The position numbers were made by a program, and so were the translations under genes. DNA of 64,000 nt from NCBI RefSeq assembly GCF_003590645.1, contig NZ_CP031834.1, positions 124,001-188,000 on the forward strand, given 5' to 3'. This DNA is from Mesorhizobium sp. DCY119 (lineage in GTDB: Bacteria > Pseudomonadota > Alphaproteobacteria > Rhizobiales > Rhizobiaceae). Below the pieces are notes generated by a model. That model was not told the origin of the DNA, made no database searches, and saw only the letters and a list, made by a program, of their open reading frames with translations. Positions 8,125 through 17,968 of the stretch are shown here, in pieces. Each line of letters starts with the position of its first letter. Position 1 is the stretch's first letter.

Positions 8125-10011
8125 ATGACGATGAAGGCAGGATTGACGCGAACGATCGGCAAACTCGGGCTTCTACCGGCCCTGCTCGCGGCAAGTCTTC
8201 TTTCGGCATCGGCCGACGAATGGCGGACATCGTCGACGCTCGGCGACGACACCAAATACGGCAGCGAATTCAAGCAGTACGACTACGTCAATCCGAACGC
8301 CCCCAAGGGCGGCACGCTGAACAGCATCGCGACGGGCACGTTCGACAGCTTCAACCCCTATATCGTGCAAGGTTCGCCTGCGGCCGGCTTTGCCGGCTTC
8401 GGCGGCGGCCTGCTCTATGAAATGCTGATGGAGCAGTCGATCGACGAGCCCGGCGTCAGCCATCCGATGATCGCAGACGCCTACAAATACCCGGACGACT
8501 ATTCCTCGGCGACCTACCGGCTCGATCCCCGCGCCAAATGGCACGATGGCACGCCCATCACAGTCGACGATGTCGTCTGGTCGTTCAACACGCTGAAGGC
8601 CAACAGCCCGCAATACAGCCGCTATTACGTCAATGTGAAGGAGGCGGTCGCCATCTCGGATCGCGAGGTGGAATTCCGCTTCGACCAGAAGGGCAACCGC
8701 GAACTGCCCAAGATCATGGGCGACCTCGCTATTCTGCCCAAGCATTGGTGGGAAGGCACGGACAAGAACGGCAAGAAGCGCGACATCACCAAGCCGACGC
8801 TGGAAGCGCCGCTCGGTTCGGGCGCCTACAAGATCGAGAGCTTCAAGCCGGGCTCCGAAATCATCTGGAGCCGCGTGCCCGACCACTGGTCGGCCAATGT
8901 CGGCGTCAATGTCGGCCGCAACAATTTCGACCGCCGCCGCTACGTCTACTTCCTTGACGATACCGCCGCATGGCAGGCATTCACCAAGGGCGGTATCGAG
9001 GACATCGAACGGGAAGCCAGCGCGCGCCGCTGGATGACCGTCTACAACTTCCCGGCGCTGAACGCCGGCGATGTCATCAAGCGGGAATTCAAGGCGACCG
9101 GCCTGCAGAACATGCAGGCTTTTGCGATGAACCTGCGCCGGCCGCTGTTCCAGGATAAGCGCGTGCGCGAGGCGCTTACCTACGCCTTCGATTTCGAGAC
9201 CATGAACCGCACCCAGTCCTTTGGCCTGAACGTTCGCACCAACAGCTACTTCATCGGCAGCGAGCTTGCCTCGAGCGGCTTGCCGCAGGGCAAGGAGCTG
9301 GAAATCCTCAACCAGTACAAGGACAAGCTGCCGCCGGAACTGTTCACGCAGGAGTTCAAGCTGCCGGTCTACGAGACGCCGCAGTCCGAGCGCGAGAACC
9401 TGCGCAAGGCGATCGCGCTGTTTGCCGAAGCCGGGTGGAAGATCCAGAACGGCAAGATGACCAACGAGAAAGGCGAGCCGTTTACCTTCGAGATCATGGA
9501 CAGCCGGCAGGGCGTCGAGCCGACGATCAACCCCTACATCGCCATGCTGCGCAAGATCGGCGTGACCGCCTCGCTTCGCATCGTCGACACCAGCCAGTAC
9601 ATAAACCGCGTCAACGATTTCGATTTCGACATGATAACCACGGTTCTTCCGCAGTCGAGTTCGCCGGGCAACGAACAGCGCGATTACTGGAGCACCAAGG
9701 CAGCCGATTCTCCCGGTTCGCGAAACTACTCCGGCATCAAGGATCCGACCGTGGATGCGCTGGTCGACCGGGTCATCTTCGCCACCGACCGCGAAGACCT
9801 CGTCGCCGCCACCCACGCGCTCGACCGGGTGCTGTTGTGGAACTACTACTACATGCCGCAGTTCAGCCGGCCCGATGTCTGGCTGGCCTACTGGAACAAG
9901 TTCGGGGTCCCCGACAAGCAGCCTGACTATATCGGTCCCGACATCGATTCCTGGTGGATCGACCCCGAGAAGGAAAAGGCGCTGGCCGCAAAATACAAGA
10001 GCGGCAATTGA
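8125..10011 (+). CDS. Extracellular solute-binding protein, YejA-like (family 5), first copy
   Basis: A 628-aa periplasmic peptide-binding protein of SBP family 5. A Sec signal peptide (LLPALLAASLLSASA, cleavage near residue 31) precedes the mature start DEWRTSS; the segment YDYVNPNAPKGGTLNS is typical of the YejA subfamily, and the FDFETMNRTQ region typifies the family's C-lobe. It captures oligopeptides for the YejBEF membrane complex; in enterobacteria YejABEF also imports the peptide-nucleotide antibiotic microcin C. It overlaps the next gene by one base (TGATG), so the two binding proteins are translationally coupled. GGAAAGG precedes the ATG. Confidence 0.92.
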   Translation: MTMKAGLTRTIGKLGLLPALLAASLLSASADEWRTSSTLGDDTKYGSEFKQYDYVNPNAPKGGTLNSIATGTFDSFNPYIVQGSPAAGFAGFGGGLLYEMLMEQSIDEPGVSHPMIADAYKYPDDYSSATYRLDPRAKWHDGTPITVDDVVWSFNTLKANSPQYSRYYVNVKEAVAISDREVEFRFDQKGNRELPKIMGDLAILPKHWWEGTDKNGKKRDITKPTLEAPLGSGAYKIESFKPGSEIIWSRVPDHWSANVGVNVGRNNFDRRRYVYFLDDTAAWQAFTKGGIEDIEREASARRWMTVYNFPALNAGDVIKREFKATGLQNMQAFAMNLRRPLFQDKRVREALTYAFDFETMNRTQSFGLNVRTNSYFIGSELASSGLPQGKELEILNQYKDKLPPELFTQEFKLPVYETPQSERENLRKAIALFAEAGWKIQNGKMTNEKGEPFTFEIMDSRQGVEPTINPYIAMLRKIGVTASLRIVDTSQYINRVNDFDFDMITTVLPQSSSPGNEQRDYWSTKAADSPGSRNYSGIKDPTVDALVDRVIFATDREDLVAATHALDRVLLWNYYYMPQFSRPDVWLAYWNKFGVPDKQPDYIGPDIDSWWIDPEKEKALAAKYKSGN

Positions 10012-11894
10012 TGGCGGCGAGGCTCGCTCGACGAACATTTCTGGCCGGGGCCGCATCGGCCGTTGCAGCGCCCCTGCTGCCCGGCCTTGCCTTCGCTGAA
10101 ACGCCCACCGGCACCAGGCTGCACGGGCTATCAGCCTTCGGCGACCTCAAATATCCGGCGGATTTTACCCATTTCGACTACGTCAACGCCGACGCGCCAA
10201 AGGGCGGCATCTTCAATTTCTCGCCGCCCAGCTGGTTCTACAATCAGAGCCCGCTGACCTTCAACACGTTGAACTCCTTCACCGCCAAGGGCGACGCGCC
10301 GCCGCGCATGGAAATGTGCTTCGATTCGCTCATGACCGGCGGCATGACCGGCGCGCTCGATGAGCCCGACGCCGTTTACGGGCTGCTTGCGGAGAGCGTG
10401 ACCCTTTCGGAAGACCGCAACACATTCGAATTCGCGCTGCGCCCCGAAGCAAAATTCAACGACGGCACGCCGCTGACGGCCGAGGACGTCGCCTTTACCT
10501 TCAACCTCTACAAGGACAAGGGCCACCCCGACCTGCTGCTGCCGCTGGCCCAGATGACGCAAGCCGTGGCCGTCGATGCCCGCACCTTGAGGCTCAGCTT
10601 TAACGGCAAGCAATCCGCCCGCACGATCCTCAACGTCGCCGGCTTCCCGATCGTGTCGAAGGCCTATTTCGAGGCCAATTCCTTCGACAGCGCCAATATG
10701 AAACCGCCGCTTGGCTCCGGGCCCTACAAGGTCGGCCGTGTCGCTCCCGGCCAGACCATCGAATATGAGCGCGTTGCCGATTATTGGGGCCGTGACCTTC
10801 CGGTCAATCGCGGCCTCTACAATTTCGACCGCATCCGCATCGAGTTTTACCAGGACCGGCAGGCCGGCTTCGAAGCCTTCAAGAAGGGCGACGTGCTCTA
10901 TCGGCAGGAATTCACCGCTCGCGTCTGGGCGACAGGCTACGACTTTCCCGCCCTCAACCAGGGCAAGGTGGTCAAGCGCGAATTCCCGGCCGAGAAGCGT
11001 CCTTCCATGCAGGCCACCGCCATCAATCTGCGCCGCGAACGCTTCCGCGACAGGCGCGTGCGGCTGGCGATCAACATGTGCTTCGACTTCGAATGGACGA
11101 AGCGCAACCTGTTTTACGGTTCCTACGACCGTTCGCAGTCCTGTTTCGAGAAGTCGGACTATCGCGCCGAAGGCATGCCTTCGCCTGAAGAGCTGGCGCT
11201 GCTGGAGCCGCTGCGCGGGAAGATACCGGACGAGGCCTTCGGCGAGGCCGTCGTGCTGCCGGTGTCCGACGGCTCAGGCCGCGACCGCAAGCTGCTGGGT
11301 GCGGCCTCGAAGCTTCTGACTGAAGCCGGCTGGAAACGCTCCGGGCAGTTCCTCGCCAACGACAAGGGCGAGAGCCTCAGCGTCGAACTCCTCGTCGATG
11401 ACGAAGGCTGGATCAGGATCGCTTCACCCTGGATCGAGAACATGAAGGCGATCGGCATCGACGCCTCGATCCGCAGCGTCGATTCGGCGCAATATGGAGC
11501 GCGGCAGGCGGAATTCGATTTCGACCTGATCGTGATGGCGCTGTCCTTCGATGCAACGCCGACGCGTGAAAGCCTGGAAGGCATTTTCCATTCGCGCTCG
11601 GCCACGCTTCCCGGCTCGCGCAATCTGCCTGGAACGGCCGACCCCGGCATTGATGCCCTGGTGGAGGCTGCCGGCACCGCGACAGACCGCAAAACGCTGA
11701 CGACTGCACTGCGCGCACTCGACCGGGTCTTGCGCGCGCGGCAAGACTGGATTCCAAGTTGGTACCTGGCGAATCATCGGGCAGCCTTCTGGGACATGTT
11801 CGGCTACAAGGAGCCAAAACCCGACTTCGGCTTTCCGGTGGAAGCAATGTGGTGGTTTGACAAGGACAAGGCGGCAGCGATTGGCAAGGCCTAG
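10011..11894 (+). CDS. Extracellular solute-binding protein, YejA-like, second copy with Tat signal
   Basis: A 627-aa paralogue of the preceding protein (shares FTHFDYVNADAPKGG near the N-terminus and the same C-lobe pattern with FDFEWTKRNLFYGSY). Unlike the first copy it starts MAARLARRTFLAGAASAVAA, a twin-arginine type signal, which suggests export in a folded state. Two binding proteins before one permease set probably widen the range of peptides accepted. Its start codon shares a base with the stop of the first copy, and yejB follows after 57 bp. Confidence 0.92.
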   Translation: MAARLARRTFLAGAASAVAAPLLPGLAFAETPTGTRLHGLSAFGDLKYPADFTHFDYVNADAPKGGIFNFSPPSWFYNQSPLTFNTLNSFTAKGDAPPRMEMCFDSLMTGGMTGALDEPDAVYGLLAESVTLSEDRNTFEFALRPEAKFNDGTPLTAEDVAFTFNLYKDKGHPDLLLPLAQMTQAVAVDARTLRLSFNGKQSARTILNVAGFPIVSKAYFEANSFDSANMKPPLGSGPYKVGRVAPGQTIEYERVADYWGRDLPVNRGLYNFDRIRIEFYQDRQAGFEAFKKGDVLYRQEFTARVWATGYDFPALNQGKVVKREFPAEKRPSMQATAINLRRERFRDRRVRLAINMCFDFEWTKRNLFYGSYDRSQSCFEKSDYRAEGMPSPEELALLEPLRGKIPDEAFGEAVVLPVSDGSGRDRKLLGAASKLLTEAGWKRSGQFLANDKGESLSVELLVDDEGWIRIASPWIENMKAIGIDASIRSVDSAQYGARQAEFDFDLIVMALSFDATPTRESLEGIFHSRSATLPGSRNLPGTADPGIDALVEAAGTATDRKTLTTALRALDRVLRARQDWIPSWYLANHRAAFWDMFGYKEPKPDFGFPVEAMWWFDKDKAAAIGKA

Positions 11895-11951
11895 GTTTAT
11901 AGTTTTGGGAATAGACTGCATCCCTTCTAGCTCGTCGATGGGGCTTGCCTG

Positions 11952-13055
11952 ATGGGCGCCTATATCCTCCGGCGCATTCTGCTGATGATCCCGACGCTGC
12001 TCGGCATCATGGCGATTTCCTTTGCGGTGGTGCAGTTCGCGCCGGGTGGCCCGGTCGAGCAGGTGATTGCCAAGCTGACCGGACAGGGCGGCGATTCGAG
12101 CGACCGCATCTCAGGCGGCAGCGGTGCGGATGCCGGCGTCACCAATTTCGACGCGAGCGGCGTCACCTCCTCCAAATATCGCGGCGCGCAGGGGCTCGAC
12201 CCCGAATTCATCGCCAAGCTCGAAAAGCAGTTCGGCTTCGACAAGCCGCCGCTCGAACGCTTCGGCCTGATGCTGTGGAACTACGCCCGCTTCGATTTCG
12301 GCCAGAGCTATTTCCGCGATATCGGCGTGCTCGACCTCATCATCGAGAAAATGCCTGTGTCGATCTCGCTGGGGATATGGCTGACGCTCATCTCGTACCT
12401 GATCTCGATCCCGCTCGGCATCCGCAAGGCGGTGAAGGACGGCTCGACCTTCGACACCTGGACCAGCGGCATCATCATCATCGGCTACGCGATCCCTGCC
12501 TTCCTGTTCGCCATCCTGCTGATGGTCCTGTTTGCCGGTGGCTCCTTCTTCGACTGGTTTCCGCTGCGCGGCCTGACCTCGGACAATTGGGACCAGCTCT
12601 CCTGGGGCGGCAAGATCGTCGACTATTTCTGGCACCTGGCCCTGCCGATGACGGCCATGGTGCTGTCGCAGTTCGCGGTGCTGACGCTGCTCACCAAGAA
12701 CTCCTTCCTCGATGAAATCCGCAAGCAATATGTCGTCACCGCCCGCGCCAAGGGGCTGACGGAACGCAGCGTGCTTTACGGCCACGTCTTCCGCAACGCC
12801 ATGTTGATCGTCGTCGCCGGCTTCCCCGGCGCCTTCATCTCGGCCTTCTTCACCGGCTCGCTTTTGATCGAGAACATCTTCTCGCTCGATGGGCTCGGCC
12901 TGCTCGGCTACAAATCGATCCTCGACCGCGACTACCCGGTTGTCTTCGCCAATCTCTACATCTTCTCGCTGATCGGCCTGTTCGTCAGCCTGCTTTCTGA
13001 TCTCACCTATACATGGATCGACCCGCGCATCGATTTCGAGCGGAGGGACGTCTGA
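11952..13055 (+). CDS. yejB: Microcin C/oligopeptide ABC transporter permease YejB
   Basis: A 367-aa inner-membrane permease: an N-terminal helix ([20 protein letters not shown]), a long periplasmic loop rich in Gly/Ser/Asp (about residues 35-75, characteristic of YejB compared with DppB), then the permease domain with the EAA-type loop around [20 protein letters not shown] that contacts the ATPase. It pairs with YejE to form the channel. Its TGA stop overlaps the yejE start (TGATG), so translation is coupled. Confidence 0.93.
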   Translation: MGAYILRRILLMIPTLLGIMAISFAVVQFAPGGPVEQVIAKLTGQGGDSSDRISGGSGADAGVTNFDASGVTSSKYRGAQGLDPEFIAKLEKQFGFDKPPLERFGLMLWNYARFDFGQSYFRDIGVLDLIIEKMPVSISLGIWLTLISYLISIPLGIRKAVKDGSTFDTWTSGIIIIGYAIPAFLFAILLMVLFAGGSFFDWFPLRGLTSDNWDQLSWGGKIVDYFWHLALPMTAMVLSQFAVLTLLTKNSFLDEIRKQYVVTARAKGLTERSVLYGHVFRNAMLIVVAGFPGAFISAFFTGSLLIENIFSLDGLGLLGYKSILDRDYPVVFANLYIFSLIGLFVSLLSDLTYTWIDPRIDFERRDV

Positions 13056-14191
13056 TGGCCGTCGTGGAGGACGTCACCACCCGCCCGGTTTCAAAGCCGT
13101 GGCTGTCGCCGCTCAACCAGCGGCGCTGGGCCAACTTCAAGGCCAACCGCCGGGGCTACTGGTCGCTGTGGATTTTTCTGGTCCTGTTCGTGCTGTCGCT
13201 GTTTGCCGAATTCATCGCCAACGACCGGCCGATTCTGGCCTCCTACAAGGGCGAAATCCTGTTTCCGGCGGTGATCGACTACCCGGAAGAAAAATTCGGC
13301 GGCTTCTACGCCGTCACCGACTATCGCGACCCGGTGATCAGCGACGAGATCACCTCGAACGGCTGGATAATCTGGCCGCCGATCCGCTACCACTACCGCA
13401 CCGTCAACAACGAGGTCCCGGAAGCAGCACCGGCCAAGCCGTCCTGGATGTACGACAAGCAGACGCGCTGCCAGCGCTACCCGAAAGGGGTCGATGACGA
13501 GAACTGCAACATCGGCAACTGGAACTGGCTCGGCACCGACGACCAGGCCCGCGACGTGCTTTCGCGCTCCATCTACGGCTTCCGCATTTCGGTGCTGTTC
13601 GGCCTGATCCTCACCGCCGGCTCCGCCCTCATCGGCGTCTCGGCCGGCGCCATGCAGGGCTATTTCGGCGGCTGGACCGACCTTCTGTTCCAGCGCTTCA
13701 TCGAGATATGGTCGGCCATTCCGGTGCTCTACCTCCTGCTGATCATCTCGGCGATCCTGCCGCCCGGCTTCTTCATCCTGCTCGGCATCATGCTGCTGTT
13801 CTCCTGGGTCGCCTTCGTCGGCGTGGTGCGGGCCGAGTTCCTGCGCGCCCGCAACTTCGAATATGTGAATGCCGCCCGCGCGCTCGGCGTGCCCAACCGC
13901 ACCATCATGTTCCGCCACCTGCTGCCCAACGCCATGGTGGCAACGCTGACCTTCCTGCCCTTCATCCTCAACGGCTCGATCTCGACCCTGACCTCGCTCG
14001 ACTTCCTCGGTTTCGGCCTGCCACCCGGCTCGGCCTCGCTTGGCGAGTTGCTCAAGCAAGGCCAGCGCAACCTCAACGCGCCCTGGCTGGCGCTGTCGGG
14101 CTTCGTCGTGATTTCGCTGATGCTGTCGCTGCTGATCTTCATCGGCGAAGCCACCCGCGACGCCTTCGACCCGAGGAAGACGTTCAAATGA
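13055..14191 (+). CDS. yejE: Microcin C/oligopeptide ABC transporter permease YejE
   Basis: The second permease subunit, 378 aa. An N-terminal membrane segment (YWSLWIFLVLFVLSLFAEFI) is followed by a large YejE-specific periplasmic insert containing NWNWLGTDDQARDVLSRSIY, then the binding-protein-dependent transport domain with the EAA loop (YVNAARALGVPNRTIMFRHL). The start is the ATG at 13055 overlapping the yejB stop. In most genomes yejF follows immediately; here a VapBC pair lies in between and a promoter overlaps the last codons of yejE. Confidence 0.93.
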   Translation: MAVVEDVTTRPVSKPWLSPLNQRRWANFKANRRGYWSLWIFLVLFVLSLFAEFIANDRPILASYKGEILFPAVIDYPEEKFGGFYAVTDYRDPVISDEITSNGWIIWPPIRYHYRTVNNEVPEAAPAKPSWMYDKQTRCQRYPKGVDDENCNIGNWNWLGTDDQARDVLSRSIYGFRISVLFGLILTAGSALIGVSAGAMQGYFGGWTDLLFQRFIEIWSAIPVLYLLLIISAILPPGFFILLGIMLLFSWVAFVGVVRAEFLRARNFEYVNAARALGVPNRTIMFRHLLPNAMVATLTFLPFILNGSISTLTSLDFLGFGLPPGSASLGELLKQGQRNLNAPWLALSGFVVISLMLSLLIFIGEATRDAFDPRKTFK

Positions 14192-14211
14192 TTTCTCGTT
14201 CATGGTATAAT
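14183..14211 (+). promoter_or_regulatory. Promoter of the vapBC-yejF unit
   Basis: TTCAAA (14183-14188), 17 bp, then a perfect TATAAT (14206-14211) with an extended -10 TG (ATGG just before it). The -35 overlaps the final codons and stop of yejE. Transcription would begin near 14218, about 23 bases before vapB. This is the best sigma70-type -10 I noticed in the window. Confidence 0.7.
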
Positions 14212-14240
14212 TTCGCCAGTTTTCTACCATGGAGACGATC

Positions 14241-14489
14241 ATGGGCATGAACATCAAGAGCGAAAAGGCACAACGCCTGGCACGGCAGCTGGCCGACGAG
14301 ACCGGACAGAGCATGACGGCCGCCGTCGAACAGGCGCTGGAGGCCGAAATCGCGCGGCTGCATCTGCAACGGGATATTGCAGAGCGCAAACGGCGCGTTC
14401 GCGAGATCGTCAAGAGCTTCGGACCGGTTCCCGAAGGCGTAACCAGCGATCACTCTGACCTGTACGACGAATGGGGATTGCCAACGTGA
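14241..14489 (+). CDS. vapB: VapB-family antitoxin
   Basis: An 82-aa protein starting MGMNIKSEKAQRLARQLADE, the pattern of Rv0623-like/PSK-operon VapB antitoxins: a short N-terminal DNA-binding strand region, a TGQSMTAAVEQALEAE helix, and a C-terminal tail (DEWGLPT) that binds and blocks the toxin. GGAGA at 14232-14236 supports the ATG at 14241 over the in-frame ATG at 14229. It overlaps vapC by four bases (GTGA). As in other VapBC pairs it is expected to repress its own promoter, which here also drives yejF. Confidence 0.88.
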   Translation: MGMNIKSEKAQRLARQLADETGQSMTAAVEQALEAEIARLHLQRDIAERKRRVREIVKSFGPVPEGVTSDHSDLYDEWGLPT

Positions 14490-14878
14490 TCGTAGATGCG
14501 TCGGCACTTCTTGCGATCATTTTCGACGAGCCTGACGGCGAGCGCATGGAGAACATGCTCATCGAATCGCAGCAGCGTCCGGTGATGTCGCCGGTCAATT
14601 TCCTCGAAGCAACGGTTCGCGTCGATCAGATGAAGTCGGAAGCAAAGTCGCGGAAGCTGGACGAGCTCTTCAAAGCCCTGGCCATCGAGATCACGACAGT
14701 TACGCCCGAACAGGCTTATCTTGCCCGCGAAGCCTACCAGAAGTTCGGCAAGGGCAATCACATCGCCAAGCTCAACCTCGGCGATTGCTTCGCCTATGCG
14801 CTGGCCAAGGCGCGAAACGAACCGCTCCTGTTCAAGGGCGACGATTTCAGGAACACCGACATCGAGGCCGCCATTTGA
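14486..14878 (+). CDS. vapC: VapC-family PIN-domain ribonuclease toxin
   Basis: A 130-aa PIN-domain protein starting with GTG inside the vapB stop (GTGATCG). The acidic metal-binding residues of the family are all visible: D4 (VIVDAS), E41 (NFLEA), D100 (LGDCFAYA) and D119/D120 (FKGDDF). VapC toxins cleave specific tRNAs or rRNA, with targets differing between paralogues; the target here is unknown. An alternative in-frame ATG at 14471 would add five residues. It is unbroken, so the pair is probably functional. Its stop overlaps the TTG start of yejF (TTGA). Confidence 0.88.
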   Translation: MIVDASALLAIIFDEPDGERMENMLIESQQRPVMSPVNFLEATVRVDQMKSEAKSRKLDELFKALAIEITTVTPEQAYLAREAYQKFGKGNHIAKLNLGDCFAYALAKARNEPLLFKGDDFRNTDIEAAI

Positions 14879-16503
14879 CCTCCCCCCTCCTCTCCGTACG
14901 CGATCTTTCCGTCGCCTTCACGCAAGGCGGCAAGACGCAGACCGCGGTCGACCGCATTTCCTTCGATATCGCCAAGGGCGAGACCGTGGCGCTTGTCGGC
15001 GAGTCGGGCTCGGGCAAGTCGGTCTCGGCGCTGTCGGTGCTGAAGTTGCTGCCCTACCCGGCCGCCAGCCACCCGTCCGGGCAGATCCTGTTCGACGGGG
15101 CCGACCTGCTCGCGCTCGGCGAGAAGGATCTGCGGCGCGTGCGCGGCAACAAGATCACCATGATCTTCCAGGAGCCGATGACCTCGCTCAATCCGCTGCA
15201 CACGATTTCGCAGCAGATCGTCGAAATCCTGAAGCTGCATCGCGGCATGGCCGACAAGCCGGCGCGTGTGCGAACGCTGGAACTGCTCAACGAGGTTGGC
15301 ATCCGCGATCCGCAGAAGCGCCTCGACGCCTATCCGCACCAGCTCTCCGGCGGCCAGCGCCAGCGTGTCATGATCGCCATGGCGCTCGCCAACGAGCCGC
15401 AACTGCTGATCGCCGACGAGCCGACCACCGCGCTCGACGTCACCGTCCAGGCACAGATCCTCGAGCTTCTCGACGGCCTCAAGAAAAAGAACGGCATGTC
15501 GATGCTGTTCATCACCCATGACCTCGGCATCGTGCGCAAGGTCGCCGACCGCGTCTGCGTCATGACCAAGGGCAAGATCGTCGAGACCGGCCCGACCAAG
15601 GACATCTTCGCCAATCCGCAACACGAATACACCCGCCATCTTCTGGCGGCCGAGCCGAAGGGCAAGCCGCCGCTCGCCGACGATACGGCAAAGACCGTCA
15701 TGTTGGGTCGCGACATCAAGGTGTGGTTCCCGATCAAGGAAGGCTTCTTCCGCAAGACGGTCGATCATGTGAAGGCGGTCGACGGCATCGACGTGACGGT
15801 ACGCGCCGGCCAGACGCTCGGCGTCGTCGGCGAATCCGGTTCGGGCAAGACGACGCTCGGTCTGGCGCTCGCCCGCATGATCTCCTCCAGCGGCAAGATC
15901 AATTTCAACGGCCGCGACATCAACCAGCTCTCCTTCAACGACATGCGCCCGCTGCGGCGCGAATTGCAGATCGTCTTCCAGGACCCGTTCGGCTCGCTCA
16001 GCCCGCGCATGTCGGTCTCCGACATCATCGAAGAAGGGCTGAAAATCCATGAGCCGAAGCTCTCCGACGCCGAGCGCGACAAGCGCGTGGTCGACGTTCT
16101 CAACGAAGTCGGCCTCGATCCCGAAACGCGCTTCCGCTACCCGCATGAGTTTTCCGGCGGCCAGCGCCAGCGCATCGCCATTGCGCGGGCCATGGTGCTG
16201 AAGCCGCGCTTCGTCATGCTGGACGAGCCGACATCGGCGCTCGACATGAGCGTGCAGGCGCAGGTGGTCGACCTGCTGCGCGAGCTTCAGGCCAAGCACG
16301 ACCTCGCCTATCTCTTCATCAGCCATGATTTGAAGGTCATTCGGGCGCTCGCCAATGACGTCATCGTCATGCGCAACGGCCAGATCGTGGAATCCGGCCC
16401 TTCGCGCCAGATTTTCGAACAGCCGCAGTCGGACTATACTCGCGCCCTGATGTCGGCCGCGTTCAAGATCGAGACCGCGCCGGTCGGCGTCGTCAGCGAG
16501 TAG
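14875..16503 (+). CDS. yejF: Yej peptide transporter ATP-binding protein with two nucleotide-binding domains
   Basis: A 542-aa fusion of two ABC ATPase domains, as usual for YejF. Domain 1 has Walker A GESGSGKS (about residue 43) and signature LSGGQRQR; domain 2 has Walker [10 protein letters not shown] (about 322) and signature FSGGQRQR, each followed by a DEPT Walker B. It energises the YejBE channel. The start is a TTG overlapping the vapC stop; the encoded sequence [15 protein letters not shown] is right at the expected start of an ABC domain and no ATG lies closer. Its translation may therefore depend on ribosomes finishing vapC. Confidence 0.92.
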   Translation: MTSPLLSVRDLSVAFTQGGKTQTAVDRISFDIAKGETVALVGESGSGKSVSALSVLKLLPYPAASHPSGQILFDGADLLALGEKDLRRVRGNKITMIFQEPMTSLNPLHTISQQIVEILKLHRGMADKPARVRTLELLNEVGIRDPQKRLDAYPHQLSGGQRQRVMIAMALANEPQLLIADEPTTALDVTVQAQILELLDGLKKKNGMSMLFITHDLGIVRKVADRVCVMTKGKIVETGPTKDIFANPQHEYTRHLLAAEPKGKPPLADDTAKTVMLGRDIKVWFPIKEGFFRKTVDHVKAVDGIDVTVRAGQTLGVVGESGSGKTTLGLALARMISSSGKINFNGRDINQLSFNDMRPLRRELQIVFQDPFGSLSPRMSVSDIIEEGLKIHEPKLSDAERDKRVVDVLNEVGLDPETRFRYPHEFSGGQRQRIAIARAMVLKPRFVMLDEPTSALDMSVQAQVVDLLRELQAKHDLAYLFISHDLKVIRALANDVIVMRNGQIVESGPSRQIFEQPQSDYTRALMSAAFKIETAPVGVVSE

Positions 16504-16541
16504 ACACACAAGAAAAGCAACAGAACGGGGAAACGTCTGGC

Positions 16542-17483
16542 ATGCAGAAGGGCCGCATCCTGCTTTCGGTCACCGGGTTCAATCCGCAACGATGGCACGA
16601 GCTTTTGTCAGCGAGCCGCGAGGTGGTGCTGAAACCGGATGGGCCGGAAGACCCCTCCATCACCTATGCGGTGGTGTGGAAGCAGCCGGCCAACATCCTG
16701 GCGAAACTGCCCAATCTGCGCGCGGTCTTCTCCATCGGCGCCGGCGTCGATCACCTCTTCAACGATCCCGGCTTGCCCGATGTGCCGATCGTGCGCGTGG
16801 TGGCCGACAATCTCACCCAGCATATGGTCGAATACATCGTGTGGCGGGTCATGGATCATCACCGCCAGGGCGCGCTTTTCCGCAACCAGCAGCAGAAGAA
16901 GATCTGGCACGAGCCGCCGCAGCGGCTGGCCGGCGACATTTCGGTCGGCATCATGGGGCTCGGCGAACTCGGGCGCGCTGCCGCAAGCGTGTTGCTCGGC
17001 CTCGGCTTCCGCGTCAATGGCTGGGGCCGCACCGATCGGCCGATGGCCGGCGTGGAGACCTATCACGGCGATGCCGGGCTGGTGCCCTTCCTCAACGCCA
17101 CCGATATCCTCGTCGTGCTGCTGCCGCTGACGCCGGCCACCAAGGGCATCATCGACTACGGCGTGCTGCGCCAGCTGCGCCGCCGCAACGGGCTCGGCGG
17201 TGCTGTGCTGATCAATGCCGGGCGCGGGCGGCTGCAGAAGGACGTGGACATCGTCCGCGCGCTGGAAGACGGAACGCTGAAGGAAGCGAGCCTCGACGTG
17301 TTCGAGGTCGAACCGCTGCCCAAGACCAGCCCGCTGTGGTCGCATCCCAAGGTGTTCGTGACCCCGCATTCCGGCGCCACCTCCGACCCTGCCCATCTTG
17401 CAGCACCAATGCTGGCACAGATGGACGCCTTCGAGCGCGGCGAGCCGCTGCAGAACGTCGTCAACCGCGAGGCGGGCTACTAG
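16542..17483 (+). CDS. ghrA: Glyoxylate/hydroxypyruvate reductase A
   Basis: A 313-aa D-2-hydroxyacid dehydrogenase that reduces glyoxylate and hydroxypyruvate with NAD(P)H. Rossmann motif GLGELGRAAASVLLGLGF at about residues 146-163, catalytic Arg in INAGRG, Glu in FEVEPLP and His in VTPHSG. The short N-terminal domain starting KGRILLSVTGFNPQRW is GhrA-like rather than SerA-like. It begins 38 bp after yejF with a fair ribosome-binding site (ACGGGGAAACG) and may belong to the same transcript. Confidence 0.9.
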   Translation: MQKGRILLSVTGFNPQRWHELLSASREVVLKPDGPEDPSITYAVVWKQPANILAKLPNLRAVFSIGAGVDHLFNDPGLPDVPIVRVVADNLTQHMVEYIVWRVMDHHRQGALFRNQQQKKIWHEPPQRLAGDISVGIMGLGELGRAAASVLLGLGFRVNGWGRTDRPMAGVETYHGDAGLVPFLNATDILVVLLPLTPATKGIIDYGVLRQLRRRNGLGGAVLINAGRGRLQKDVDIVRALEDGTLKEASLDVFEVEPLPKTSPLWSHPKVFVTPHSGATSDPAHLAAPMLAQMDAFERGEPLQNVVNREAGY

Positions 17484-17492
17484 GCGCGCACC

Positions 17493-17891
17493 TTACTGTG
17501 AATCCGAAAGCTGCGCTTCGATGGCGGCCTTGTCGATGATCGACCATACGTTCTCGATGCGGTTTTCCCGAAACTCATAGAATACGTTCTCGGCAAACGA
17601 GACCTTCTTGCCGTTTACGGGGAGGCCGAACAGCATGCCTTTCGGCGTGCAGTCGAACTGCAGGCGGCTGGCTATACGCGGCGGCTGCGCAATCAGCATC
17701 TTGATGTCGAAATAGAGATCCGGAATCGCCCGAAAATCGCCCTCCAGCATCTCGCGATAACCCGCCAGCCCGATCCGCTCGCCGTTGTAATGAGCCTCCT
17801 CGTGAACAAACTGCCCCAGATTCGCCCAGTCCTGCTTGTTCAGGCAGGCAATGTAGCCGCGGTAGATATCGGAGAGGTCGGGTGTCGTCAT
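17493..17891 (-). CDS. SnoaL-like (NTF2-fold) protein, ester-cyclase type
   Basis: A 132-aa NTF2-fold protein starting MTTPDLSDIYRGYIACLN. The sequence pattern (a helix ending in KQDWANLGQFV, HYNGERIGLAGYREMLEGDF, then strands with PKGMLFGLPVNGKKVSF and ENVWSIIDKAAIEAQL) is typical of SnoaL/ester-cyclase-like proteins. No catalytic role can be assigned. The chosen ATG at 17891 leaves out a 19-residue upstream extension. The gene converges on ghrA with a 9-bp gap; the repeat-rich region begins upstream of it. Confidence 0.75.
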   Translation of the reverse strand: MTTPDLSDIYRGYIACLNKQDWANLGQFVHEEAHYNGERIGLAGYREMLEGDFRAIPDLYFDIKMLIAQPPRIASRLQFDCTPKGMLFGLPVNGKKVSFAENVFYEFRENRIENVWSIIDKAAIEAQLSDSQ

Positions 17892-17968
17892 GGGTGTGCA
17901 TTCCGTGCTGCCAAGGTTCCTGGTGCAAGGTAGGCGAGGACGCCACAACCGTCCAAAGCATTATGTGG

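Noticed and set aside
8173-10056. A 627-codon open frame on the minus strand opposite the first Yej-type binding protein
   Set aside because: It mirrors a strongly supported plus-strand gene, its translation is Asp/Val/Arg/Gly-rich without family motifs, and high GC third positions create such antisense frames.
14794-16509. A 571-codon open frame antisense to yejF
   Set aside because: Mirror of a gene with intact Walker and signature motifs; no ribosome-binding site or homology-like pattern.
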